NCBI GenBank assembly: GCA_020048255.1
Contig: JAIFMR010000033.1
Location: forward strand, 1 to 12,504
DNA length: 12,504 nt
Origin: Rhodoferax sp.
Lineage (GTDB): Bacteria; Pseudomonadota; Gammaproteobacteria; Burkholderiales; Burkholderiaceae_C
Direction: 5' to 3'
Each line of letters begins with the position of its first letter. The first letter of the stretch is position 1. This document shows, one piece after another, positions 1 to 7,404 of this stretch. Position numbers and translations under genes: made by a program. The notes under the pieces are model-generated. The model saw only the letters and a list, made by a program, of their open reading frames with translations, had not been told where the DNA came from and made no database searches.

Positions 1-740
1 GGGTTGATTTGCACCAGCATGATGTCGCGGCTGGTGCAGTCGTAAATCAGCGGGTGAATGGCCGGGTTGCCGGCGTAGCCACCGTCCCAATAATGATCAC
101 CGTCAATCTCAACCGCCTGAAACATCATGGGCAGGCAAGCCGAAGCCATGACCGCGTTGGCCGTCAGGCGTTTGCCAGAAAAAACCTCGGCCTTTCCGTC
201 GCTGACCCGGGTAGCCACCACAAACACCTTGAGTTCCTTGAGCTGCGCCAGTCGCTCGAAATCAACCTGACGCTCGACAAAGTCCTTCAGCGGGTTGAGG
301 TCCATCGGGTTGCTTTGATACGGTGACATGGACCCCGACCAGGCGCGCGCCATGGCGTCCGCCCAGGCCGCAGTGGGCGAATGCGGGCCACCGGCAAAAC
401 CAAACATCAGGTCAAACGGCGCGCGTTGGGCCTGACCGAGCGCGCCCATGGCCACAATGCCGTTCCAGAAATTGGCCAGTGACTCCCGTGCCGCCTCGCG
501 CGCGTCGGCTTGCGGCTTGCCCAGGCATTGGGCAAAGCCGTGCGCCAGCGCGACGGCATTCATGGCACCCGCACTGGTGCCGCTGATGCCCTCAATGTCG
601 ATGCGCGGGTCTTGCAGCAGCACATCCAGCACGCCCCAGGTAAAGGCGCCGTGCGAGCCGCCCCCCTGCAGCCCCAGGTTGATGCGGTGGAGTGGGGTGC
701 GGGACTTGATGCGGCGGTCGGGGAGGGTTGAGGTGTTCAT
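1..740 (-). CDS. Patatin-like phospholipase, 3' end outside window
   Basis: This is a patatin-family serine lipid acyl hydrolase, which cleaves acyl ester bonds with a Ser-Asp dyad. About 246 residues are visible from an ATG at 740-738, and the reading frame runs off the left edge without a stop. Seen in the translation: the glycine-rich oxyanion loop GGGSHG at residues 26-31, the nucleophile elbow GTSAG at 54-58 with Ser56, and the dyad motif DGG at 219-221 with Asp219. All key residues are therefore intact. There is no signal peptide, so the protein is predicted to be cytosolic or peripherally membrane-attached. No good Shine-Dalgarno sequence precedes the ATG, but the glycine loop begins only 25 residues downstream, which supports this start. 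It lies 52 bases downstream of the metalloprotease gene on the same strand with no terminator between them, so co-transcription is possible. The substrate cannot be told from sequence. Confidence 0.93.
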   Translation of the reverse strand, partial: MNTSTLPDRRIKSRTPLHRINLGLQGGGSHGAFTWGVLDVLLQDPRIDIEGISGTSAGAMNAVALAHGFAQCLGKPQADAREAARESLANFWNGIVAMGALGQAQRAPFDLMFGFAGGPHSPTAAWADAMARAWSGSMSPYQSNPMDLNPLKDFVERQVDFERLAQLKELKVFVVATRVSDGKAEVFSGKRLTANAVMASACLPMMFQAVEIDGDHYWDGGYAGNPAIHPLIYDCTSRDIMLVQIN

Positions 741-792
741 GCGCCAAGCTTAGCAAACGACACTGACTTCAACCCTGCGTGTCCCGGACAAG

Positions 793-3507
793 TCAACTAC
801 GTGACATGGTCGCGCGCAGCGCCTCGTTGACCAAGCCCAGGCTCTCCGCCAGGTGGGCGCGGGTTTCTACAGTAAGGCCTGATTTGCCAGTGGCCTTGCG
901 CAAATCTCGTTGCAGTCGGGTCGCATTCATGCGCACCAGGCTCAAGGCATCGGCGGGTAAGCTGGCCGAGCCTCGGGTCAGCAAGGACTGAATGCGTTTG
1001 AGGTGTTCGCGTTGCAGGTTGCGGCGCAGGCGGTCAATGTCCTTGCCACTTTTGAGCTCGCTCCAGATGCTGGACTGCAGCGTGTTGTAAACCTCATGCA
1101 GCGAGATGGCCTGGCGACGCTGGGACTCGGGCAGGTAGGCGGGCAAGTCCAGCAGGCGGTTGGCCGTGCTGGCGCTGAGCACCCGGTCCAAAGCCGTGAG
1201 CTGGATGCGGGACACCGTTGCTGTGATGTTGACCAAACCGCCACGGTCCCACTCGTTGTAATCCGGGGTCAGTGCTGACAACAGCTCCGGGCGGAACTTG
1301 AAGCTGGATTCACTGAACAGCCCGGACGCCATGAACTGCAAGGCCTCGCGCTGTTTGGCGGGTTCAACCGGTACAAAGCTGGTCCGGTTGCTGGTGCCGG
1401 GTAGGTCGCGCACCGTGTGCACCCCGCCCACGTACTTGCCCACCAGTTCGGCAGCGCGCTGAAGTTGCGAGAAACCAGCCATCAAGGAGCGACGTTGGCG
1501 CAGCGGGTCGTCACCAGCCACGGGTTTGCGGTCTTGCACGCGTGCCCACAGCTCTCGCGACAGTTGCAGTCTCTTTTTGTAATAAGCCAGCGGATCATTA
1601 CCCAAGTCAAACCGATTGGCCAGGGGGTCCATGCCATCCTGGGGGCCAAAGCCGCCGGCGTCAGCATCATCGGCGTAGGCCAGTTCGGGCTCGGTGCTGC
1701 GCGATGCCATGCGTTGCAGTTCGGGCGCTGCATTCGCGGCATCCAAGGGCTTGTAAGCGTACTCAATGGCCCAGTAGTCGTAAGCGCCCAGTGTGGTGTT
1801 GTTGATGCTGGCCTGCGGCTCGCCACCCACGGCAATGTTGTAGGCGTTGTAGTCCATCACCGAATTGGAAATACCATTTTTCTCGGTAAAAGCTTTGTCC
1901 TGTAGCTGGGCCTGGGTGATGGTGGTGGAGGCCTTGAAGTTGTGCTTGAGCCCCAGTGTGTGCCCCACCTCATGCATGATGGTGTCTTTGATCACGGCCT
2001 GAACAAAGGCTTCGGCTTCTGGGCCGTCGGGCGCAATGTCTCCGCGCGCTTCCAGCAGGTCCATGGTGAAGTTCATTTCGCTCGCGGCCTCCTGGGCATA
2101 GTTGCATTGGGCCGGGTGTGACGCGTTGCCCGCTTTCCAGCCGCTGGTCAACTGCGCCAGCCTTTGCGTGCTGCTCATGCCAAGGTCTTCGACAATGAAG
2201 CGGCGCGACCCGCGGGCAAACACGTCGCTCATGCCGATGTCAGCATCCATGATCTCGCCGCTGCGCGGGTCGGTATGGCTGGGGCCAATGGCGAAGCCCA
2301 CATCGGCCCCGACAAACCAGCGAATCGACGCATGACCGGCGTCCATGTTGTCCCATTGGCCATCATCGGGCTGCTGCTTGGCCACCACGGCATTTTTGAA
2401 GCCAATTTTTTCAAAGGCCTTGTTCCACTCCGTGATGCCGGCTGCTACGGACGCGCGGTACTTGGCTGGGATGTTTTTGTCCATCCAGTAAGTGATGGGT
2501 TTCACGGGTTCGGACAAGGCCGCAGCGGGGTCAAGTTTTTCCAGGCGCCAGCGTTGAACCCAGTGCACGCGCGGGTTGGCGGCTGTGTCGCTGCCCAGAT
2601 CGGTGAACGACTCCGTGAAGTGTCCCAGGCGCGGGTCGGCAGGGCGCGTCGCCATCACGGTTTGCGGCAAGGCCGCCAAGCTGTAGACATACTCGACAAA
2701 CAGACTGCGCGGGTCGGGTGTGGCCTGGGGCGGCGTGGGTGTGGGAACCGGTCCGGTGGGGGGCATCAAGGGCGGTGCTGGAATGCGCGGTGTCGCGAAG
2801 TGAATCCGTGCGGTCAAGGTGCTTAAATTGGCTTCTGTGCGACTGCCCTCGATGGACGAGTTGGCTTTGTCAACTGCAAACGGCAGGCGGTAAGCCCCTT
2901 CCAACCGAGTGCTGTAACCCGGGATATCGGACAACAAAAAGCTCGCGTCTACCAAAACGGATTGCCGTTGTGGGTGCGCCAGGCTGGCCTGCGCGCCCGA
3001 ACCCAGCAAGCTGGGTGAAAAAGCCTGTTCGACAGCGCGAGCGGAACCCTCGCCAGACGTCGCCCGAAACTTGGTATTCAGGGCCAGCAGTTGCACCTGT
3101 TTACCCACCAGACGGAACTCACTCATCCAGTCCCCACCCATCTGGCTGGCGTACAGCCCGCGTTCACCGACCGACTTGGCGATATTGACCGTGAACAGAA
3201 ACGGTTTGTTCAACATGGCCTGGGGGATCTCCAGCCAGACCTTGTCGTCCTTGCGCCAGATCGGGAACAGGCCGTCTTGCACTTTGGCGTCTTTGGTGAC
3301 CTCGGCAAAGGGCTTGGGTGCCGTTGGGTCGGCAGCGGGTTTGGAGGCGGCACTTGCCGCGCTGGCAGGTGCTGACGCTTTGGTTGCCACCGGCGCTGAA
3401 GTCGGCGTGGCCGGAATGCCCGGCATCTGGGCGCAAGCGCTGACCCCCAGCAAGGTCGCTATCAGTAACGGAAGAAGCCGAAGTTGGAACGCATTGCAAT
3501 GCTGCAT
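793..3507 (-). CDS. Secreted zinc metalloprotease lipoprotein (DUF5117/DUF4953-type met-zincin)
   Basis: This is a 904-residue zinc-dependent endopeptidase predicted to be anchored in the cell envelope. The catalytic zinc motif HEVGHTLGLKHN (pattern HExxHxxGxxHN) starts at His512, and the met-turn SVMDY has its methionine at residue 551; together these define a met-zincin. The overall length and the large N-terminal region fit the DUF5117/DUF4953 metalloprotease family. I chose the ATG at 3507-3505 rather than the first in-frame codon at 3669 because it gives a lipoprotein signal peptide (hydrophobic core, lipobox GVSAC, Cys25; Ala at +2 suggests the outer membrane). An Ala/Pro/Ser/Lys-rich linker covers about residues 28-70. 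A proline-rich insert lies at about 240-266, before the catalytic half. The Shine-Dalgarno sequence is weak. It is downstream of a TPR and HupE/UreJ pair and upstream of a patatin gene. The natural substrate is unknown. The family assignment is from memory of the fold motifs; the protease call itself is firm. Confidence 0.93.
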   Translation of the reverse strand: MQHCNAFQLRLLPLLIATLLGVSACAQMPGIPATPTSAPVATKASAPASAASAASKPAADPTAPKPFAEVTKDAKVQDGLFPIWRKDDKVWLEIPQAMLNKPFLFTVNIAKSVGERGLYASQMGGDWMSEFRLVGKQVQLLALNTKFRATSGEGSARAVEQAFSPSLLGSGAQASLAHPQRQSVLVDASFLLSDIPGYSTRLEGAYRLPFAVDKANSSIEGSRTEANLSTLTARIHFATPRIPAPPLMPPTGPVPTPTPPQATPDPRSLFVEYVYSLAALPQTVMATRPADPRLGHFTESFTDLGSDTAANPRVHWVQRWRLEKLDPAAALSEPVKPITYWMDKNIPAKYRASVAAGITEWNKAFEKIGFKNAVVAKQQPDDGQWDNMDAGHASIRWFVGADVGFAIGPSHTDPRSGEIMDADIGMSDVFARGSRRFIVEDLGMSSTQRLAQLTSGWKAGNASHPAQCNYAQEAASEMNFTMDLLEARGDIAPDGPEAEAFVQAVIKDTIMHEVGHTLGLKHNFKASTTITQAQLQDKAFTEKNGISNSVMDYNAYNIAVGGEPQASINNTTLGAYDYWAIEYAYKPLDAANAAPELQRMASRSTEPELAYADDADAGGFGPQDGMDPLANRFDLGNDPLAYYKKRLQLSRELWARVQDRKPVAGDDPLRQRRSLMAGFSQLQRAAELVGKYVGGVHTVRDLPGTSNRTSFVPVEPAKQREALQFMASGLFSESSFKFRPELLSALTPDYNEWDRGGLVNITATVSRIQLTALDRVLSASTANRLLDLPAYLPESQRRQAISLHEVYNTLQSSIWSELKSGKDIDRLRRNLQREHLKRIQSLLTRGSASLPADALSLVRMNATRLQRDLRKATGKSGLTVETRAHLAESLGLVNEALRATMSRS

Positions 3508-3537
3508 GAGGAGTCTCAATTGGATGGTGAAATTTCT

Positions 3538-3553
3538 CAGCTCATGTGAGCTG
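3538..3553. repeat. Perfect 7-bp inverted repeat upstream of metalloprotease
   Basis: The sequence CAGCTCATGTGAGCTG is a dyad with 7-base arms around two central bases. It lies 31 bases upstream of the metalloprotease ATG, in the 154-base gap after the HupE/UreJ gene. It could be an operator half-site pair or a small hairpin in the 5' leader. There is no U-tract next to it, so it is not an intrinsic terminator. Confidence 0.5.
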
Positions 3554-3661
3554 GAAGGGGGTGAAACGGGCGCCGCGCTGTCCGCGTCAAGCCCGGCATG
3601 ATAAGTTGACCTACACAAGGCTGCGCGGCGCAAGCGAAATGCCCCAAAAGTACCCATGGGC

Positions 3662-4798
3662 TCAGGCACTGATCAGTTTGATGTCCAACACCCGCTCGGT
3701 CAGCCAGACCAGCGCCACCGCCACGATCAGCAAGGAGCCACCCATGAAGATGCCCTGGCGGTAAAACCAGGTGTGGCGCAGGGCAAAAATGAAGGGCAAA
3801 AAGACGCCCACAATGACCAGTTGCCCCACTTCGACACCCAGGTTAAAGCCCACCAGGCTGAGCACCAGTGCGGTCTGGGGCAAGCCCAACTCTGCCAGCA
3901 CGCTGGCAAAACCAAAGCCGTGAATCAGACCAAAGCCAAAGGCTGCCAGCCAGCGCCTGCGGCTGACCACCGGAAAGATGTTGTTAAGCGCCGCCAACAC
4001 CACCGACACCGCAATCGCGGACTCGACCAGTCTGGAAGGCAGTTGCAGCACCTCCAGTGCGGCCAGTGACAGCGTGATGGAGTGGGCCACGGTAAACGAG
4101 GTCACCACCCACAGCACCTCGTGCAGGGCCTGGCCGAATCTCTGCACCCCGTGCCAGCCGTGCGGGTCGCGCACCAGCACCACTGGCAGCAGCAGCGAGA
4201 GCAGAAACAACACATGGTCGTAACCGATCCAGATATGCCAAATGCCCTGCACAAAAAACTCACCAAACTGGGTCCATTTGGATACTGCGGCGGGCGAGAA
4301 GCTCTGGCGTGCCGTGTCCGGGGCCATGACGGTGACATGCGTCAGGCCGTCCAGGTCCAGGCGCACCAAGCCCCGGTGCAAGGCGTCCACATCAAACAAT
4401 AGCCGGTAGGACAGGCCCAGGTCGCCAGTGGCCCCCGGGCAGGCCCCGTGGAGCTGCAGCACCGCATAAGCCCCGTCGGTGTGGTTGTCGACCTGCATTT
4501 GCGTGACCTGCAAGGCGCAGGCGTCGCCCCGCGTCAGCGCCAAGGTAGGCAGTGCCCAGGCCACCACAGCCGCCTGCTGGGTGCGCAACTCACCCCAGGT
4601 GATCTCGCCGTTGCCATCGCTGTCAAGACCTATGGCAAAGTCGATGTCGCGCAGCGCAATATCCCACTGGCCGGTGATCTGCTTGCCTTGCACGTTCAGG
4701 GTCAGCAGACTGTCGCTGGCCTTGTGGGCCTGTGCTGCCAGCGGCAAGCACAGGGCCACGCACAAGCAGAGGGTTTGCCACAACCAGCGGGTCATCAT
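3662..4798 (-). CDS. HupE/UreJ-family membrane protein with EF-hand-like loop
   Basis: This is a 378-residue inner-membrane protein of the HupE/UreJ family, whose relatives are linked to nickel or other metal handling. Residues 1-24 form a signal peptide ending AAQA. A soluble, presumably periplasmic domain follows to about residue 180. It contains a canonical 12-residue EF-hand loop, DSDGNGEITWGE at 59-70, which suggests calcium binding. The rest is a multi-pass membrane domain with histidine signatures in helices: HIWIGYDH (His188, Asp194, His195), FTVAHS (His239) and LIHGFGFA (His293). The start ATG overlaps the stop of the upstream TPR gene in ATGA, with GGAG at 4808-4805 as ribosome binding site, so translation is coupled. 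A second ATG directly follows the first. No hydrogenase or urease genes are visible, so the usual HupE/UreJ role in nickel supply to those enzymes is not supported by context. Confidence 0.88.
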   Translation of the reverse strand: MMTRWLWQTLCLCVALCLPLAAQAHKASDSLLTLNVQGKQITGQWDIALRDIDFAIGLDSDGNGEITWGELRTQQAAVVAWALPTLALTRGDACALQVTQMQVDNHTDGAYAVLQLHGACPGATGDLGLSYRLLFDVDALHRGLVRLDLDGLTHVTVMAPDTARQSFSPAAVSKWTQFGEFFVQGIWHIWIGYDHVLFLLSLLLPVVLVRDPHGWHGVQRFGQALHEVLWVVTSFTVAHSITLSLAALEVLQLPSRLVESAIAVSVVLAALNNIFPVVSRRRWLAAFGFGLIHGFGFASVLAELGLPQTALVLSLVGFNLGVEVGQLVIVGVFLPFIFALRHTWFYRQGIFMGGSLLIVAVALVWLTERVLDIKLISA

Positions 4799-6012
4799 GG
4801 CGTGCTCCGGGCTGGGTCGGCTTGCACCAGGGTTTGTGCGAGTCGACGGGTGCTTGCGTCTTCAAAACCGCTGCGGCGCAACCAGTCTTGCACTGGCTGG
4901 GCGGCAGCCGGGTTTTTAGCGGCCACAGCGGCTTCGAGCAGCACGCGGGCATCGCGTGGCTCGCGCTGCACCGCATAGTTTTGCTGGGCCAGCTGCAAGG
5001 CGCTTGTCGCATCGCCGCGCAAGCGCAACTCAAAGCGGGCCTCTTCGGCGCGGTGGGTGGTGTCGCCGCGCGCCCGTGCCGCGGCATAGCGGTCGGCCAT
5101 CATGCGTTGGTGGCGAGCTGCCTCCGGCAGCTTGAGGCTCGTCTCAGCCTCGGTCAGACGCAACAGCAGGCTGTCGGAAGCTTCCCAGGAAGACAACAAG
5201 CGCACCACCTCGCTGGCTTGCCCTTGGTCCAGCAAAAAATCGCTCCAGGCGGCCAGCAAATACACGTCGTCTTGGCCCAGGCGCAAGGCTTCTCGGTAAT
5301 GTTGCTGTGCCAAGGCGGTGTGCCCTTGCCAAGCGGCGACTTCACCCAGACGCGTCAACAGCCACAGGCGGTTGTTGGCGTCGATGCTCAGGCCCAGGGC
5401 GCTTTTCAGGGTGAGGTAGGCGGCATCGAGCTGGCCACCATAAGCCTGCGCCAGGCCGCGACAGCCACCCGCCAAGGTGTTGCGGCCCAGGCGCTGCAAG
5501 GCATCGCACTCGGTATGTGCCGCAGCGTAATCTGCCTGAACCAGAAAAATGGCACCGCGCCAGGCGTGAGCCACGGCATGGTCGGGGTCCTGTTGCAAGG
5601 CAGCAGCAAAGTCTTTGAGCCCGCCGGCAAAGTCATGTCGGTACTGGCGCAGCATGCCGCGCAGGGTGAGCAGGGCGGGGGTAGGTGCCGTAGTAAAGCG
5701 GTTCACCACCGCTTCTGCGTAGCCAATGTAGCGTGGGTCGCCCCGCGCCAGCGCCAGATCAAAATAGCGCTGCGCCAGGTTGGTGGCCAGCTCTGAATCT
5801 GCTGGGGCACGGTTCAGCGCTGCGCGCAAGTTGGCCAGCTCGCGGGCCGTGTTGTCACCCGCGCGCAGGGCCAGCGTTTCCAGCACGTCGGTGTCTGCTG
5901 TTGGTGTGCGCGGGACGGCTTGCACAGAAGGTGCCAAGGCCAGCAGCGCGAGAGCCAGCAAGCTAGGGGAAACCCTGAGCCTCGAAAAAACCTTCAATAA
6001 AAAATGAGTCAT
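4795..6012 (-). CDS. Secreted TPR-repeat protein, coupled to HupE/UreJ gene
   Basis: This is a 405-residue exported protein built mainly of helical tetratricopeptide-like repeats, which usually mediate protein-protein contacts. The ATG at 6012-6010 gives a clean signal peptide (Lys/Arg n-region, Leu/Ala core, cleavage near SVQA at residue 32). An upstream in-frame TTG at 6042 would put ten extra residues in front of it and is less likely. Repeat-like helix pairs with alternating small and aromatic residues are visible from about residue 50 to 290 (for example the stretch around AHAWRGAIFLVQADYAAAH). The C-terminal 100 residues are Ala/Arg-rich and helical without clear repeats. There is no good Shine-Dalgarno sequence. 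Its stop overlaps the start of the HupE/UreJ gene by four bases, so the two products are probably made together and may act together at the periplasmic face of the inner membrane. No enzymatic motif is seen. Confidence 0.85.
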   Translation of the reverse strand: MTHFLLKVFSRLRVSPSLLALALLALAPSVQAVPRTPTADTDVLETLALRAGDNTARELANLRAALNRAPADSELATNLAQRYFDLALARGDPRYIGYAEAVVNRFTTAPTPALLTLRGMLRQYRHDFAGGLKDFAAALQQDPDHAVAHAWRGAIFLVQADYAAAHTECDALQRLGRNTLAGGCRGLAQAYGGQLDAAYLTLKSALGLSIDANNRLWLLTRLGEVAAWQGHTALAQQHYREALRLGQDDVYLLAAWSDFLLDQGQASEVVRLLSSWEASDSLLLRLTEAETSLKLPEAARHQRMMADRYAAARARGDTTHRAEEARFELRLRGDATSALQLAQQNYAVQREPRDARVLLEAAVAAKNPAAAQPVQDWLRRSGFEDASTRRLAQTLVQADPARSTP

Positions 6013-6078
6013 GAATGATGTACAGTGCCAACGCCCTATCAATCGGGGCAGTAATTTTTAAACAACTGGAGTTTACCG

Positions 6079-6276
6079 ATGACCAAATTTTTCTCTGTTT
6101 TGATCGCCGCGACGTTTGCAACCGTTTCTTTCAGCGCCCTGGCTGGTTCGCATGGCGGTGCCATGACCGACAAGGAAAAGGCTGAGAAGATGGAAGCCTG
6201 CAAAAAGATGGATGAAAAGAAGGCTGACGACAAGATGAAGGCTGAGTGCAAAAAGATGATGGAAAAGAAGAGCTGA
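6079..6276 (+). CDS. Small secreted Lys/Met/Cys-rich protein
   Basis: This is a 65-residue protein with a textbook signal peptide (cleavage ALA/G at 22/23), leaving a 43-residue mature peptide with 13 Lys, 6 Met, 2 Cys and 1 His. The charged part is an imperfect tandem repeat: KMEACKKMDEKKA (37-49) resembles KMKAECKKMMEKKS (52-65). The two cysteines (41, 57) therefore sit in matching positions. Translation is well supported: GGAG at 6068-6071 lies seven bases before the ATG, and an intrinsic terminator follows 24 bases after the stop, so this is probably a monocistronic gene. Small exported Met/Lys-rich proteins, such as the MXKDX-repeat family, are common in Burkholderiales. This one resembles them in composition, but I cannot assign it. 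Metal or redox binding by the Cys/Met residues is only a guess. Confidence 0.82.
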   Translation: MTKFFSVLIAATFATVSFSALAGSHGGAMTDKEKAEKMEACKKMDEKKADDKMKAECKKMMEKKS

Positions 6277-6300
6277 TCGCAGTCACCTGCTGTCATCGAC

Positions 6301-6326
6301 GCGGGCCTTTAGGCCCGCTTTTTTTT
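6301..6326 (+). terminator. Rho-independent terminator after small secreted protein
   Basis: A perfect 7-bp GC stem (GCGGGCC, 6301-6307, with GGCCCGC, 6312-6318) closes a TTTA loop and is followed directly by eight T residues (6319-6326). It ends the transcript of the small secreted protein. Confidence 0.95.
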
Positions 6327-6411
6327 GTGCGCTCCCGCGTGCCGGTCAGGTTGGGCCTGTGCGAATGAGCGCCAAAGTTGTGAAAAGGGGTGGTACGCCA
6401 CACAACAATGG

Positions 6412-6420
6412 TGCTACAGT
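6412..6420 (+). promoter_or_regulatory. Possible extended -10 promoter for the PhnD-like/GGDEF unit
   Basis: TGCTACAGT matches an extended -10 element (TGn plus TACAGT, 4 of 6 to TATAAT). It lies 55 bases before the start codon, in the 148-base gap after the terminator. There is no convincing -35 box at the usual distance. It is the best candidate I see for this operon, but weak. Confidence 0.28.
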
Positions 6421-6474
6421 GTTTTTCCATAGTTCAAAAAACAAGCGGGCAAGCGGACTCAAGGGAAGAAGAGA

Positions 6475-7404
6475 ATGCCAAACGTGCGCGAGTGGTCCAG
6501 GTGGGTCGCAGGGGTACTGATCGGGGTGGTGGCCCTGCTGCTGTCTGCTTGTGAGCCCGCGCCGACAGAACGGCCGCTGCAGTACAGCACCGCGCCGGCG
6601 CCGGGTTCTGTGCCGGTTTACCGGTTTGCCGTGCACCCCCTGCACAACCCCCAAATGCTCAGTGCGGCTTATCAGCCCCTGATTGACCACCTCAACGCGC
6701 AACTCAAAGGCGCCCGACTCGAACTGGAAGCCTCCCGCGATTACCAGGCGTTTGAACAAAAATACGCCGCGCGCGAGCCGGCGTTTTTGCTCCCCAATCC
6801 CTGGCAGACCCTGCAAGCCATGAAAGTGGGCTACCACGTGCTGGCCATGGCAGGTGACGCACAGGATTTCAGGGGGATTTTCATCGTGCGCCGAAACAGC
6901 GACGTTCAAAAGCCCGGCGACCTCAAAGGCAAGGTGGTGAGCTACCCGTCTCACACGGCGCTGGCAGCGGCCATCATGCCGCAATATTTTTTGCACAAAC
7001 AGGGCATCAACGTCAACCGTGACATCCAGAACGCCTATGTGGGCTCGCAAGAGTCGTCCATCATGAACGTCTATCTGGGTCAGTCGGTGGCGGGTGCCAC
7101 CTGGCCGGTACCGTGGCGTTTGTTTCAGCATGACCACCCCCAAGAGGCTGCTGAACTCAAAGTGATGTGGGAAACCGAGCCCTTGGTCAACAACTCGGTG
7201 ATGGCACGTGACGATGTGCCCACCGCGATTCGCGAGCAGATCCGCCAAGCCCTGCTGAACCTGGCCAAAACCCCCGAGGGTCCGCGCGTTCTGGCGGGCA
7301 TGCAAACAGCCGGTTTTTACCCGGCAGATGACGCCCGTTATGGCGTCGTTTCAGATTATGTGAAACGCTTCGAACAAGAGGTGCGCCCGGTCGCACGCCG
7401 ATGA
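6475..7404 (+). CDS. PhnD/SsuA-type solute-binding lipoprotein
   Basis: This is a 309-residue periplasmic solute-binding protein of the PhnD/SsuA/transferrin-like superfamily, which includes phosphonate and phosphate binding proteins. A lipoprotein signal peptide ends in LLSAC with Cys26; Glu at +2 suggests the outer membrane. Family hallmarks follow: an N-terminal strand YRFAVHPL, then helix PLIDHLNAQL, the LLPNPWQTLQAM segment, GIFIVRRNSDV with PGDLKGKVVSYPS (domain crossover), and a C-terminal helix region. GGAAG at 6464-6468 serves as ribosome binding site. No ABC permease or ATPase gene is adjacent. Instead the stop overlaps the start of a membrane diguanylate cyclase in ATGA. It therefore probably acts as a sensory ligand receptor for that enzyme and not as a transporter part, by analogy with NspS and MbaA of Vibrio cholerae. 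The ligand cannot be read from sequence. Confidence 0.9.
   Translation: MPNVREWSRWVAGVLIGVVALLLSACEPAPTERPLQYSTAPAPGSVPVYRFAVHPLHNPQMLSAAYQPLIDHLNAQLKGARLELEASRDYQAFEQKYAAREPAFLLPNPWQTLQAMKVGYHVLAMAGDAQDFRGIFIVRRNSDVQKPGDLKGKVVSYPSHTALAAAIMPQYFLHKQGINVNRDIQNAYVGSQESSIMNVYLGQSVAGATWPVPWRLFQHDHPQEAAELKVMWETEPLVNNSVMARDDVPTAIREQIRQALLNLAKTPEGPRVLAGMQTAGFYPADDARYGVVSDYVKRFEQEVRPVARR

Noticed and set aside
2164..2826. A 220-codon plus-strand frame inside the metalloprotease gene
   Set aside because: It lies opposite the catalytic half of the protease, which carries intact zinc and met-turn motifs.
4732..5796. A 354-codon plus-strand frame opposite the TPR gene
   Set aside because: Low-complexity Gln/Gly/Ala/Val composition and no motif. 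The minus-strand TPR frame has a signal peptide and an ATGA overlap with hupE.
6017..6042. Sigma-70 promoter for the TPR gene (TTGATA and TACATC on the minus strand)
   Set aside because: The spacer is only 14 bases, and the start would fall at the ATG itself, so it would need a leaderless transcript.
6390..6401. GTGG-TACG-CCAC mini-hairpin before the PhnD-like gene
   Set aside because: Only a 4-bp stem with no T-run or conserved context; such structures arise by chance.
6346..7305. A 319-codon open frame on the minus strand opposite the PhnD-like gene
   Set aside because: Its translation is rich in His, Arg, Gln and Gly with no domain signature, as expected for the complement of a GC-rich gene. 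The plus-strand frame has a signal peptide, family motifs and coupling to the next gene.
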